From G963666535 sp963666535 (GTDB lineage: Bacteria; Bacillota; Clostridia; Oscillospirales; Oscillospiraceae), in the NCBI GenBank assembly GCA_963666535.1, contig OY762913.1, positions 868,001 through 932,000 on the forward strand: a DNA stretch of 64,000 nt. The letters run 5' to 3'. Shown here in pieces: positions 38,667 through 47,044 of the stretch. The notes under the pieces are model-generated. The model did no database searches, was not told where the DNA came from, and saw only the letters and a list, made by a program, of their open reading frames with translations. Within the stretch, counting starts at the first letter, position 1, and each line of letters opens with the position of its first letter. The position numbers and the translations under genes were made by a program.

Positions 38667-38993
38667 AATGGTCGCCTCCCACTGTAAAAACCATGTTTTA
38701 TATTCTTTCTTCTATCATACAGAATCCATCCAGCGGAAAGATAGTTGCAAACCAACAAAGTGCAATAAAACGCCGTGAAACATATGGATTTCACGGCGCT
38801 TTATTGCACGATAATGGTCCGTGTTTGGCGGATAGAATGGTATCTTCGCAAGAGGCGGGGCGAACTGCCTGTGGCAGTTGGCCCCGGTGGTTGATCATAC
38901 TGGTGGGACCACCAGTCCGCCTACGTGGTCAGCAGCTGCTGGCTGCGTAGAAAATGGATGGGCTGAATGCTCTGCCATTTTGCAGGGAGGCAA
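38667..38993. other. Hairpin-rich intergenic region
   Basis: No gene. 38760-38809 is a strong inverted repeat (GTGCAATAAA, CGCCGTGAAA and complements) likely terminating the LysR transcript. At ~38868-38950 three stems follow in a row: AACTGCC/GGCAGTT, ACTGGTGG/CCACCAGT and CTACG/CGTAG around CAGCAGCTGCTG. Confidence 0.6.
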
Positions 38994-39923
38994 TCATCTT
39001 TTTCGGTCTTCTGCGCGTCGGGGGGCAGAACTGTCCAGGATCAGCTGCCTGTAATAGTGTTGCACTTCGTTAATGAACAGCTTTTTTGCGGCATTTCGGT
39101 CGTCATCCAGACAGGACAGGCACACCGACGTTTCATTGTTGAGGGTGATATAAGAAAAAAGAGGGTTGGTTTTTGACATCGTCCATTCACTGGTGAGCAT
39201 AACGCCGGTTCCGCTTTGAATATACATTAATATAGCAGGAATATCACTGGCGGTGACAATATTGGGGATAAAACCATATTTGGAACACTGAATGGAAACA
39301 TTCATAAACATGGATTTTTCTCCGCTGCAGGTCGGTATGTAAAACGTACAGTCGGCAAAATCAAGCAGGGTCAAATTTTTCTTTTTTGCGGCAGGGTGAC
39401 GGGCAGAGAACAAAAGGATGTTCTTAATGCTGGTCACAGGCCGGGTAAAGAGACCCGACTTGCCAGGTAATATATGGCTTAACGAGAAAAACAAATCAAT
39501 TTCACCACGGGACAGCGAGGGGATCAAACCGTCAAAATAGCGGCCCTCCCAGGAAACGGTTACATCCGGATATTTTATCTCAAAGGATTCGTGGACGGCG
39601 GTAAGAATTGAGGACATGTCCCAATCAAAGCCGCACCCAATCCGCAAATCCCCCGTGTTGCCGGAATTCAGCTGGCGGATTTCGTTCAAAACCGACAGAT
39701 AACCGGTTCTGGATTCCTTGAGGAACGTGCACATAAGCTTTCCGGCTGGCGTAAGACTTGTTTCCTTGCGCGTGCGGTCGAATAAAGCAAACCCAAGTTC
39801 CTCTTCCAGTAAGGCAATTTGCCGGCTGACAGCGGGCTGGGAGATATAAAGCTGCTGTGCGGCCGAGGAAAAACTCAGGGTTTCGGATACGGCCAGAAAA
39901 CACTTAATCTGCGACTGGGTCAC
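38994..39923 (-). CDS. LysR family regulator (likely controls the TRAP transporter)
   Basis: 309 aa. N-terminal LysR winged helix (SQIKCFLAVSETLSFSSAAQQLYISQPAVSRQIALLE, in pattern) and a C-terminal substrate-binding-like domain (~90-300). GTG start with GAGGTGAT upstream. It is transcribed divergently from the TRAP operon; the shared intergenic region carries three direct repeats. Its ligand is presumably the organic acid moved by the TRAP system. Confidence 0.9.
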   Translation of the reverse strand: MTQSQIKCFLAVSETLSFSSAAQQLYISQPAVSRQIALLEEELGFALFDRTRKETSLTPAGKLMCTFLKESRTGYLSVLNEIRQLNSGNTGDLRIGCGFDWDMSSILTAVHESFEIKYPDVTVSWEGRYFDGLIPSLSRGEIDLFFSLSHILPGKSGLFTRPVTSIKNILLFSARHPAAKKKNLTLLDFADCTFYIPTCSGEKSMFMNVSIQCSKYGFIPNIVTASDIPAILMYIQSGTGVMLTSEWTMSKTNPLFSYITLNNETSVCLSCLDDDRNAAKKLFINEVQHYYRQLILDSSAPRRAEDRKR

Positions 39924-39987
39924 AGGATCACCTCATTCATAAGTCGCGACGAGATCTAGGCGAAAAAAGGGGGGATACAGATTTTTG

Positions 39988-40037
39988 TTTAGTATAACAC
40001 AATATTGAGTATAAATAAAGAGTTATGTTTAGGATAA
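39988..40037. promoter_or_regulatory. Three direct repeats in the LysR/TRAP control region
   Basis: TTTAGTATAA (39988), TTGAGTATAA (40005) and TTTAGGATAA (40028), spaced 17 and 23 bases. They overlap the likely LysR -10 and precede a TATAAT (40072-40077) for the TRAP genes. They are candidate LysR binding sites. Confidence 0.6.
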
Positions 40038-40153
40038 ACGAAAGAATATTAGATTTTCTGCAAAATCGTGTTATAATAGCCATGGTGTATGTACATAACT
40101 AGCAATTGCGCATTCTCGGAAAAAGACCAAAGAGTAATCAGGGGGTAGATGTT

Positions 40154-41461
40154 TTGAGTTTCACAACAATAGCAGTCCTGGGCATCGTTGTACTGATTGT
40201 TTTGCTCGTCATGGGCATGAACATTGGTATTTCAATGATGACCGTGGGGTTTGTCGGGTATTGGTTGGTCCGCGGACTGACACCGGCAATCGGTCTGTTC
40301 AAAACGATTCCGTTTGCACAGGCAACCACATATTCCTTCGCAGTTATTCCACTTTTCGTCTTGATGGGACAATTCGCTTACTTTTCGGGCATTTCAGCCG
40401 ACCTGTTCGACTTTATGAACAAGTGGCTGGGCGGCTTCAAGGGCGGCCTGGCCATGGCCACCGTTGCAGCCTGCGCACTGTTTTCGGCCATCTGCGGCTC
40501 CACCGCGGCAACCGCAGCGACCATGGGCGTTGTTGCACTGCCTGAGATGCGCAAGGCCGGATATGAAGATGGCATGTCCTGCGGCTCCATTGCCGCCGGC
40601 GGCACACTGGGTATCCTGATTCCGCCCAGTACCGGCTTCATTATCTATGGCATCGTTGCCGGCCAGTCCATCGGCGCCCTGTTCGCGGCAGGCATTATGC
40701 CCGGTTTGGTTCTGGCAACCTGCTACATTCTCTCCATTTCCATCACCGTGCATATCAAGCCCGAGTTCGCGCCCGGCAAGCAGAAGTTCACTTGGAAGGA
40801 GAAGTTCATTTCCATCAAGGGCGGTTTGGGCATGATCTTCCTCTTCGCAGTCGTGATCGGCGGTATGTTCTCGGGTTTGTTCACGGCGAACGAGGCTTCC
40901 GCCGTCGGCGCGGTCGTCGGCCTGGGATTCCTGATCTTCAAGCGTAAATTCACCTGGAAGGTTTTCGTGACCTGCCTGCGAGACAGCGTCCGTACTTCCT
41001 CCATGGTGTTCCTGATCCTGATCGGCGCCTATGTGTTTGGCGCGTTCCTCGCCATCACCCAGCTGCCCCAGACCCTTGCGGCCTTCGTGACCAGCTTGGA
41101 CGTGAACCGGTTTGTGGTTCTCGCCGTTATCATTGCGATTTATGTGGTTCTGGGCTGCTTCATGGATTCTTTGGCCATGGTTATGCTCACCGTGCCTATC
41201 TTCCTGCCCATCGTGCAGGCGCTTGGCTTTGACTCTGTGTGGTATGGCGTTGCCATGATCATGGTTATGGAGTGCGGCCTGATCACCCCTCCCGTCGGCA
41301 TGAACGTGTACATTGTGGCCGGCGTTGCAAAAGACGTTCCTTTGGTGAAGATATTCAGAGGCGTTGCGCCCATGGTGGGTGGCATGATTGTTGCCATTAT
41401 TATCATCATCGCGTTCCCGCAGATTGCTCTGTGGCTGCCCCAAACCATTGGTGCGTACTGA
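40154..41461 (+). CDS. dctM: TRAP transporter large permease DctM
   Basis: 435 aa, about twelve membrane helices. It contains the DctM-type VIPLFVLMGQFAYFSGISADLFDFMNKWLGG and SICGSTAATAATMGVVALPEM-like segments plus GTLGILIPPSTGFIIYGIVAGQSIGALFAAGIMPG. It forms the ion-coupled channel of a periplasmic/lipoprotein-dependent organic acid importer. TTG 40154 is taken as start with AGGGGGT seven bases upstream; this gives normal DctM length. It comes first in the operon, ahead of dctP and dctQ. Confidence 0.93.
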   Translation: MSFTTIAVLGIVVLIVLLVMGMNIGISMMTVGFVGYWLVRGLTPAIGLFKTIPFAQATTYSFAVIPLFVLMGQFAYFSGISADLFDFMNKWLGGFKGGLAMATVAACALFSAICGSTAATAATMGVVALPEMRKAGYEDGMSCGSIAAGGTLGILIPPSTGFIIYGIVAGQSIGALFAAGIMPGLVLATCYILSISITVHIKPEFAPGKQKFTWKEKFISIKGGLGMIFLFAVVIGGMFSGLFTANEASAVGAVVGLGFLIFKRKFTWKVFVTCLRDSVRTSSMVFLILIGAYVFGAFLAITQLPQTLAAFVTSLDVNRFVVLAVIIAIYVVLGCFMDSLAMVMLTVPIFLPIVQALGFDSVWYGVAMIMVMECGLITPPVGMNVYIVAGVAKDVPLVKIFRGVAPMVGGMIVAIIIIIAFPQIALWLPQTIGAY

Positions 41462-41533
41462 GCTGCTGAGTACGGCGGAAGCAAAATTTGCGGGTACCCC
41501 TTTTAGGGAAAATATATTTAGGAGGAAAAAAGA

Positions 41534-42733
41534 ATGAAAATGCGTAAGATCCTTGCTCTGCTGATGGCAGTCTCCATGTGCTTTGCACTGCTGACCGCCT
41601 GCGGCGACAAAACTCCTGCTGCTACTACTGATCCTGCGACTACCACCGAGGGTGCAGACGATGCCCTGGCCAATGCCAAGGCTGTTGAGTTGGTTATGCA
41701 GTGCCATGACCCCGAGAGCTCCATCTGCGGTTCCTATCTGCAGGACTGGGAGGCCATGGTTACCGAGGCTTCCGCTGGCAAGATCACCTTCGTGAACTAC
41801 TTCGGTGGCTCTCTGGTGAGCTCCGCTGAGTCCGTCGACGCTGTGCAGAACGGCGTTGCCGATATGTGCTGGTCCGCTGCTACCATCTATTCCGGCCAGT
41901 TCCCCATCTCTGAGTTCATCCAGCTGCCTCTGGCTGGCATCACCTGTGCCCGCATGGGGTGCAAGGTGTTCACCCAGATGCTTGCCGAAATCCCTGAGCT
42001 GCAGACCGAGTATTCCAACTATCAGGTTGTTCAGGTTTCCGCCTGCACCACCGCTCCTTTGAGCTTCACCGCGAAGCAGCCTCAGACTCTGGCTGATTTC
42101 CAGGGTCTGCGCATGCGTGTTGCCGGTTCCACCGCTTCTCTGTGGGCCACTGCCGTTGGCATCAGCCCCATGACCGTTGCCACCCCCGAGACCTATGAGT
42201 CCCTGGAGAAGAACGTCATCGAAGGCTGCGCCAACGATTGGCACAACATCATGGCTTTCTCCCTGCAGGACGTAGTTAACTATGTCATGACCTATGAGTG
42301 CCCCGGCTCTCCCATGTTCGTTCTGATGAACAAGGATTCCTATGGCAACATGGATCCCGCACTGCAGGCGATTATCGACGAGTATTCCGGTTCCTATGCC
42401 TCTGACATGGCCGGTTACTACTGGGATTCCACTCGTTCCGCTGCCATCCAGACTCTGAAGGATGCCGGCGCCGAGGTCTATGATTGCCCCGATGACGTGC
42501 GCGCTGCATTCACTTCTGACTCCGTCAAGACTGAGGTTCACGCTGCCTATGTCGAGTATCTGAACGGCTACAAGCTGGATGGTCAGACCATTTATGATTC
42601 CGCCATGGCGATCGTTGCTCAGTATGCTGACGAGTACGCTGATCCCTGGGGCGCCGGTTGCCCCAACGCTGAGTCCACCGACACTGGCTTCCAGGTCACC
42701 GGCTGGACCGCTCTGGCTGATTACAAGGGCTAA
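41534..42733 (+). CDS. dctP: TRAP transporter solute-binding lipoprotein DctP
   Basis: 399 aa. Lipoprotein signal peptide with lipobox LLTAC (Cys ~22), a Thr/Ala-rich tether to ~50, then a DctP fold (VELVMQCHDPESS, GLRMRVAGSTASLWATAVG, VIEGCANDWHNIMAFSLQDVVNY). The conserved Arg in GLRMRV usually binds the substrate carboxylate. Strong AGGAGG ribosome site and codon choice biased toward a highly expressed pattern. Substrate unknown. Confidence 0.92.
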   Translation: MKMRKILALLMAVSMCFALLTACGDKTPAATTDPATTTEGADDALANAKAVELVMQCHDPESSICGSYLQDWEAMVTEASAGKITFVNYFGGSLVSSAESVDAVQNGVADMCWSAATIYSGQFPISEFIQLPLAGITCARMGCKVFTQMLAEIPELQTEYSNYQVVQVSACTTAPLSFTAKQPQTLADFQGLRMRVAGSTASLWATAVGISPMTVATPETYESLEKNVIEGCANDWHNIMAFSLQDVVNYVMTYECPGSPMFVLMNKDSYGNMDPALQAIIDEYSGSYASDMAGYYWDSTRSAAIQTLKDAGAEVYDCPDDVRAAFTSDSVKTEVHAAYVEYLNGYKLDGQTIYDSAMAIVAQYADEYADPWGAGCPNAESTDTGFQVTGWTALADYKG

Positions 42734-42795
42734 TTTGCCCGTTTGAACAGCTAAGCAATTTGCCCATGTGCATATGACGAAAGGGTTGTACGTCA

Positions 42796-43317
42796 ATGAA
42801 AAAGTTTACAGAAATCACAGACAAGTTTTGCCAGTATGTCAGTTATCTCAGCATGGCATCGATGGTCTTTATCATGTTCTATATGTTCATCGATCTGTGT
42901 ATGCGCGTATTCCGGAACGCCCCGATTACGGGCGGTTATGAGATTACGGTTATGGCACTGTCTGTTCTGATTTTCAGTTCCTGGTCTTATACCCAGACGG
43001 TACATGGGCATATCCATGTGACCATGTTCATCGGTATGATGCCCACTAAGGTTCGTTTCTTCCTGTTCGGCCTGACCTCTGTGCTGTCTACCGGGACGCT
43101 GGCCGTGGCCACTTATGCGACCTTTATCCGCATTTTCGAACTGAAGGCTCAGGGCACCGCCACTGGCATGCTGCTGATTCCCCACTGGCCGTTTATGACC
43201 ATTGAGTGCATTGGCTTGTTCTTCTTCACCATCATTCTGGCTCGCGATGCCATTAAGGCTGTTGGAGCTATGTTCAATGAGGGGTTTGCCAAGGAAGTCA
43301 TGTCAACGTGGGAATAA
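42796..43317 (+). CDS. dctQ: TRAP transporter small permease DctQ
   Basis: 173 aa, four membrane helices. Includes the DctQ-like ITVMALSVLIFSSWSYTQTVHGHIHVTMF segment. It completes the LysR-controlled TRAP operon in the order M-P-Q. ATG is preceded by GAAAGGGTTGTACGTC. A perfect 14-bp terminator stem follows. Confidence 0.88.
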   Translation: MKKFTEITDKFCQYVSYLSMASMVFIMFYMFIDLCMRVFRNAPITGGYEITVMALSVLIFSSWSYTQTVHGHIHVTMFIGMMPTKVRFFLFGLTSVLSTGTLAVATYATFIRIFELKAQGTATGMLLIPHWPFMTIECIGLFFFTIILARDAIKAVGAMFNEGFAKEVMSTWE

Positions 43318-43338
43318 ATTGACCATTTGACAGAACAC

Positions 43339-43370
43339 GAGCGGGGACGCGCACTAGCGCGTCCCCGCTC
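43339..43370 (+). terminator. Terminator of the TRAP operon
   Basis: GAGCGGGGACGCGC-ACTA-GCGCGTCCCCGCTC, perfect stem. The T tract is weak (GTTTGAGTCTTTT). The AGCGGGGACGCGC arm recurs once at 43495-43507 in the next leader, and CGTTTGA/TCAAACG forms another small stem at 43373-43402. Confidence 0.75.
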
Positions 43371-43539
43371 AGCGTTTGAGTCTTTTCACGCAGGTTCAAA
43401 CGTGCAGTGATTAGAATGAACAAACACCATGACGGTTTTCTTTCACACGATCGTTCCTTCGAGGCCGTTGGCATGCACCTTCTTGTGCAGCTCAAGCGGG
43501 GACGCGCTGACACAATTAAAGTTAAGGTTAGGGATAAAA

Positions 43540-44202
43540 ATGAGGTTATATGGGAAGCGGCTGATGCGGTTGGCGCTCGGTCTTATTTTATTTACGGTGG
43601 GCACGGTCATTATCATGAACAGCGGCATGGGCTATGGCCCGTGGGAACTGTTTCATGCGGGGATTGCCTGCCACATCCCCCTTACGGTGGGGCAGGTGGG
43701 CATTGTGACCGGGGCGGTTATCGTGATGGCCGATCTGCTCATGAAGGAAGCTGTAGGCATTGGCACCCTTGCCAACATGGTGTTTATTGGTCTGCTGATG
43801 GACTGGATGCTGCCCATTATTCCCAGGATGGAAGGTGCTGTGCCAGGATTTTTTTACATGGTGCTGGGACTGCTCATTTTGGGTCTGGGCAGCTATTTTT
43901 ATATCCAGGCCGGGTTTGGAGCCGGGCCTCGTGATACCCTTATGGTCGCGCTGCGGCGACATACCCAACTGCCGGTGGGAGTCTCTCGGTTTGCCATTGA
44001 GATAACCGTGGCATTGCTGGGGTGGCTTTTTGGCGGCCCGATCGGCGTGGGAACAATGATTACCGCAGTGGGGTTGGGTAGCGTAATCCAGATTGTGTTC
44101 CGGCTGTTCCACTTTGAGGCAACGGCGGTGGAGCATGAAAACCTTGCGGATACCATGAGAAAACTAAAAAACGCTTGCAAAAAGGCGGATGTCAACGGGT
44201 AA
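43540..44202 (+). CDS. YczE-type integral membrane protein, second copy
   Basis: 220 aa, five to six membrane helices, same family as 33426-34082: GYGPWELFHAGIA and GAGPRDTLMVALRR correspond to the motifs there, and the C-terminal FRLFHFEATAVEHE parallels FYLFGFDATKVEHE. ATG 43540 has TTAGGG upstream; the longer open frame to 43429 runs through the spacer. It follows the TRAP operon but is separated by a terminator. Function unknown. Confidence 0.87.
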   Translation: MRLYGKRLMRLALGLILFTVGTVIIMNSGMGYGPWELFHAGIACHIPLTVGQVGIVTGAVIVMADLLMKEAVGIGTLANMVFIGLLMDWMLPIIPRMEGAVPGFFYMVLGLLILGLGSYFYIQAGFGAGPRDTLMVALRRHTQLPVGVSRFAIEITVALLGWLFGGPIGVGTMITAVGLGSVIQIVFRLFHFEATAVEHENLADTMRKLKNACKKADVNG

Positions 44203-44222
44203 AGCCCGCTGACATCCGCCTT
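44182..44222 (+). terminator. Terminator overlapping the YczE stop
   Basis: AAGGCGGATGTCA and TGACATCCGCCTT with an inner GGG/CCC stem; the stop codon lies in the loop. From 44223 to 44382 nothing was recognised. Confidence 0.85.
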
Positions 44223-44382
44223 ATAAACTGTCCATACAAATTAACCCTAGTTCCGTGAAGCGATAGCCCAGAAGGAACCGTGGTTTTCCGTTTACTTGGG
44301 GGTTAGCCATTCGCTAAGACAGAGAATTAACCAAACAGAGTGCGTTTTGCCTGAGATGAGGGCATACCCGAAAGGCTGCTGG

Positions 44383-45168
44383 TTATGTTTCGGAATACCG
44401 GGTTAAGAACTGACGGGTACGCTCCTCGCGGGGATGGTCAATGACTTCTCGGGCCGGCCCCTCCTCCACAATTACGCCGCCATCCATGAAAATGACCCGG
44501 TCAGCCACGTCGCGGGCAAACGCCATCTCGTGGGTGACGATGACCATGGTGGTCTTTTGCTCCGCCAGAGAGCGGATGACACGAAGCACCTCGCCGGTCA
44601 GTTCTGGGTCAAGGGCGGAGGTTGGCTCGTCAAAGCACAAAATATCGGGCTGGAGGGCAAGTGCCCGGGCAATGGCCACCCGCTGCTGCTGTCCGCCGGA
44701 GAGCTGATGAGGATACAGGCCGGTTTTGTCCGCCAGACCCATCCGATCGAGCAGGGTGCGGGCGTGCTCAGACAGATTGGCATGGATTACTTTTTTGTTC
44801 TGCTTGTAGCCGGGCTGTTCCTTTGCCAGCAGTTCCTCCGCCAGCATCACGTTCTGCAGGGCAGTGTACTGGGGGAAAAGATTGAACGACTGGAACACCA
44901 GCCCAAAGTGAAGACGTTTTTTCCGCAGCGCGTCGTCACTGAGCGTCCCGGTGTCGGTACTATCAAACAGCGTTTCGCTTCTGACGAGGATCTGGCCGCA
45001 ATCCGGCTTCTCCAAAAAATTCAAACATCGCAAAAGCGTTGTTTTGCCGGAGCCGGAGGAGCCAATGATGGCAACGCTTTCCCCTCGCTCCATGGAGAAG
45101 GAGATATCTTTCAGAACAGCAGTGGAGCCAAAGCTCTTGCTGATGTTTTTGACCGTTAGGATCGGCAT
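44383..45168 (-). CDS. Polar amino-acid ABC transporter, ATP-binding protein
   Basis: 261 aa. Walker A GSSGSGKTT near residue 37, Q-loop FQSFNLFP, signature LSGGQQQRVAIARAL, Walker B DILCFDEPTSALD and switch HEMAF. The pattern is that of GlnQ/HisP-type importers for polar amino acids. AAGGAG upstream of the ATG; 12 bases after the permease. Last gene of a three-gene minus-strand operon. Confidence 0.95.
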   Translation of the reverse strand: MPILTVKNISKSFGSTAVLKDISFSMERGESVAIIGSSGSGKTTLLRCLNFLEKPDCGQILVRSETLFDSTDTGTLSDDALRKKRLHFGLVFQSFNLFPQYTALQNVMLAEELLAKEQPGYKQNKKVIHANLSEHARTLLDRMGLADKTGLYPHQLSGGQQQRVAIARALALQPDILCFDEPTSALDPELTGEVLRVIRSLAEQKTTMVIVTHEMAFARDVADRVIFMDGGVIVEEGPAREVIDHPREERTRQFLTRYSET

Positions 45169-45180
45169 GACGTCTTCTCC

Positions 45181-45825
45181 TTATACCTTAAAATAAGACA
45201 GCTTCTTTTCGATCCAGCCAAACAGCAGGGTGAGCATCCCGTTGAAGACCAGATAGAATGCACCGGAATAGAACAGGGGCCACAACAGTCCCTGAACTCT
45301 TATGTAGCTTTGCGCTTCCACGATGACCTCGCGTACCGCAATGATTTGGGCAAGCGAGGTATCCTTGACCAGCGTGATGATCTCGTTGCTCATGGGGGGG
45401 AGAATGCGCTTGACCAACTGCAGCAGAATGATCTTAAAGAAGATCTGGCTTTTGGTCATGCCAAGCACTTGTCCCGCCTCGTACTGACCCCGGGGGATGG
45501 CCTGAATGCCACCGCGGAATATTTCGGAAAAGTAGGCGGAATAATTGATGACGAACGCAACGACCGCCGGGAGCATACGGTTGGGATAATTGATGCCCCA
45601 AAGCAGGCTCGGTCCATAGAAGATGATGATGAGCTGCAGCATCAGCGGCGTGCCCCGAATCACCCACACGAAGGTGCGGGTTAGCCAGCGCAGCGGAGTA
45701 AACCCACTCATTGAGCCGAACGCCACCACAAGGCCCAGCGGCAGCGAAAAAACCAGGGTAATGAGGAAGATGACGCAGGTCACGCCAAATCCATTGAGCA
45801 GCGTCAATGTTACGGTTGCAAGCAT
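45181..45825 (-). CDS. Polar amino-acid ABC transporter, permease
   Basis: 214 aa, about five membrane helices. The HisM/GlnP-type EAA loop reads SAYFSEIFRGGIQAIPRGQYEAGQVLGMT; TRTFVWVIRGTPLMLQLIIIFYG is also typical. Forms the channel with the adjacent ATPase. Confidence 0.95.
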   Translation of the reverse strand: MLATVTLTLLNGFGVTCVIFLITLVFSLPLGLVVAFGSMSGFTPLRWLTRTFVWVIRGTPLMLQLIIIFYGPSLLWGINYPNRMLPAVVAFVINYSAYFSEIFRGGIQAIPRGQYEAGQVLGMTKSQIFFKIILLQLVKRILPPMSNEIITLVKDTSLAQIIAVREVIVEAQSYIRVQGLLWPLFYSGAFYLVFNGMLTLLFGWIEKKLSYFKV

Positions 45826-45854
45826 GATGGAGTCCCCTTATCTCTTTCAAAGTC

Positions 45855-45886
45855 GGGGAGGGCGGGGGCTTACCCCCGCCCTCCCC
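45855..45886 (-). other. Intercistronic GC-rich hairpin
   Basis: GGGGAGGGCGGGGG-CTTA-CCCCCGCCCTCCCC, a perfect 14-bp stem between the binding-protein and permease genes, with no T tract. Such hairpins commonly stabilise the upstream message so that the binding protein is made in excess. Confidence 0.75.
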
Positions 45887-45904
45887 TGTGCGAAATCAGT
45901 GCGA

Positions 45905-46759
45905 TCAGTCGGCCATCAGCAGGTCGGACAGACCATAGGTTTCAGCTATTGCGGCCAGTGTGCCGTCGGCCATCAGGGTGTCAATCACGGTGTTCACCTG
46001 CTCGGTGATGTTGCTGTCCTTGCGGAACCCAATGGCGTATTCCTCATCAGTCAGGGCCACGCCCTCCAGAATCATCAGATCGGAGTAACTGGTACCCGCG
46101 CCGGTCATGGCGTTGGCAGTCGTGTAATCCACAACCGCAATGTCGGCAGTGCCGGACTTGACTTCAAGCAGCGCGTCGGTCTGGCCGGAAACGGGGGTGT
46201 ACGCGCTGTCGGTCAGGCTGGAAAGAACGGCGGTTTCGCCGGCAGAGCCCTCTTCAGCGACAACGGAAGCGCGGGCCAGAGTGCCCAGATCGGTGTAAAC
46301 GGCGGCGTCGGCCGCGCGGATGACAACCACCTGCTGGTTGGTCAGGTAGGACTGGGAGAAATCCATGCTGGCCTTGAGTTCCTCTCTCACGGTAAGACCG
46401 TTCCAGATGCAGTCAATGTTCTTGGAAGACAGCTCCAGTTCCTTGCTGTCCCAATCAATGATCACAAATTCAGGAGTAACGCCCAGCTTGGCGCAGACGG
46501 CTTCGGCAAACTCGGTGTCAAAGCCAACCAGCTTGCCGGTGGAGTCGTAATAGTTCATGGGGTCATATTCGGTGATGCCGATCACCAACGTGCCCTTGTC
46601 CTGCACATAGGCCCAGTCGTCATCGGTCTCCACAGCGGGGGAGGGGGTAGCGGTGTCCTCGGCAGGAGTTGCGGTGTCCTCTGCGGGAGTGCTGCTGCCG
46701 CAGGCGGCAAGGGTAAGGCTCATGCACAGAGCAAGCATGAGAACAAGAAATTTTTTCAT
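45905..46759 (-). CDS. Polar amino-acid ABC transporter, binding lipoprotein
   Basis: 284 aa. Lipoprotein signal ending LTLAAC (Cys ~20), a tandem EDTATPAEDTATP linker, then a family-3 solute-binding domain (GTLVIGITEYDPMNYYDSTGKLVGFDTEFAEAVCAKLG in pattern; DLGTLARASVVAEEGSAGE; YAIGFRKDSNITEQVN). First gene of the operon. ATG 46759 follows TTGGAGGAAC; the longer frame upstream is non-coding. The exact amino acid is unknown. Confidence 0.94.
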   Translation of the reverse strand: MKKFLVLMLALCMSLTLAACGSSTPAEDTATPAEDTATPSPAVETDDDWAYVQDKGTLVIGITEYDPMNYYDSTGKLVGFDTEFAEAVCAKLGVTPEFVIIDWDSKELELSSKNIDCIWNGLTVREELKASMDFSQSYLTNQQVVVIRAADAAVYTDLGTLARASVVAEEGSAGETAVLSSLTDSAYTPVSGQTDALLEVKSGTADIAVVDYTTANAMTGAGTSYSDLMILEGVALTDEEYAIGFRKDSNITEQVNTVIDTLMADGTLAAIAETYGLSDLLMAD

Positions 46760-46926
46760 CAATAGTTCCTCCAAAATGTTGAATATCCGGTCATTCCTAA
46801 CCCCGACATAGTACCACATTAGCATGGTGAAGTAAAGGCTTTTTCCTGTTTTTCTGCCGGGCAGAGGGGAAAATACTGATCCTGCGGCGGCAAATTGCCA
46901 CAGGTGCGAGAAAATAAAAAACCCCC

Positions 46927-46986
46927 TTGCAAACGTTTGGGAAAAGAGGTATAGTTGTTTTAGCACTCAATGACGTAGAGTGCTAA
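46927..46986 (+). promoter_or_regulatory. clpB promoter with perfect CIRCE operator
   Basis: -35 TTGCAA (46927), 17 bases, -10 TATAGT (46950-46955). At 46960-46986 lies TTAGCACTC, nine bases, GAGTGCTAA, the exact consensus of the HrcA-binding CIRCE element. Heat-shock control by HrcA is inferred. Confidence 0.95.
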
Positions 46987-47044
46987 AACAATCAGAAACG
47001 ACGCAAGTCAAACCATACGACTTGAGCGGTAAAGGAGGTTAAGG

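Noticed and set aside
44320..44382. TPP-like string (CTGAGATGAGG)
   Set aside because: The other conserved half of the TPP riboswitch is missing and no thiamine gene is adjacent.
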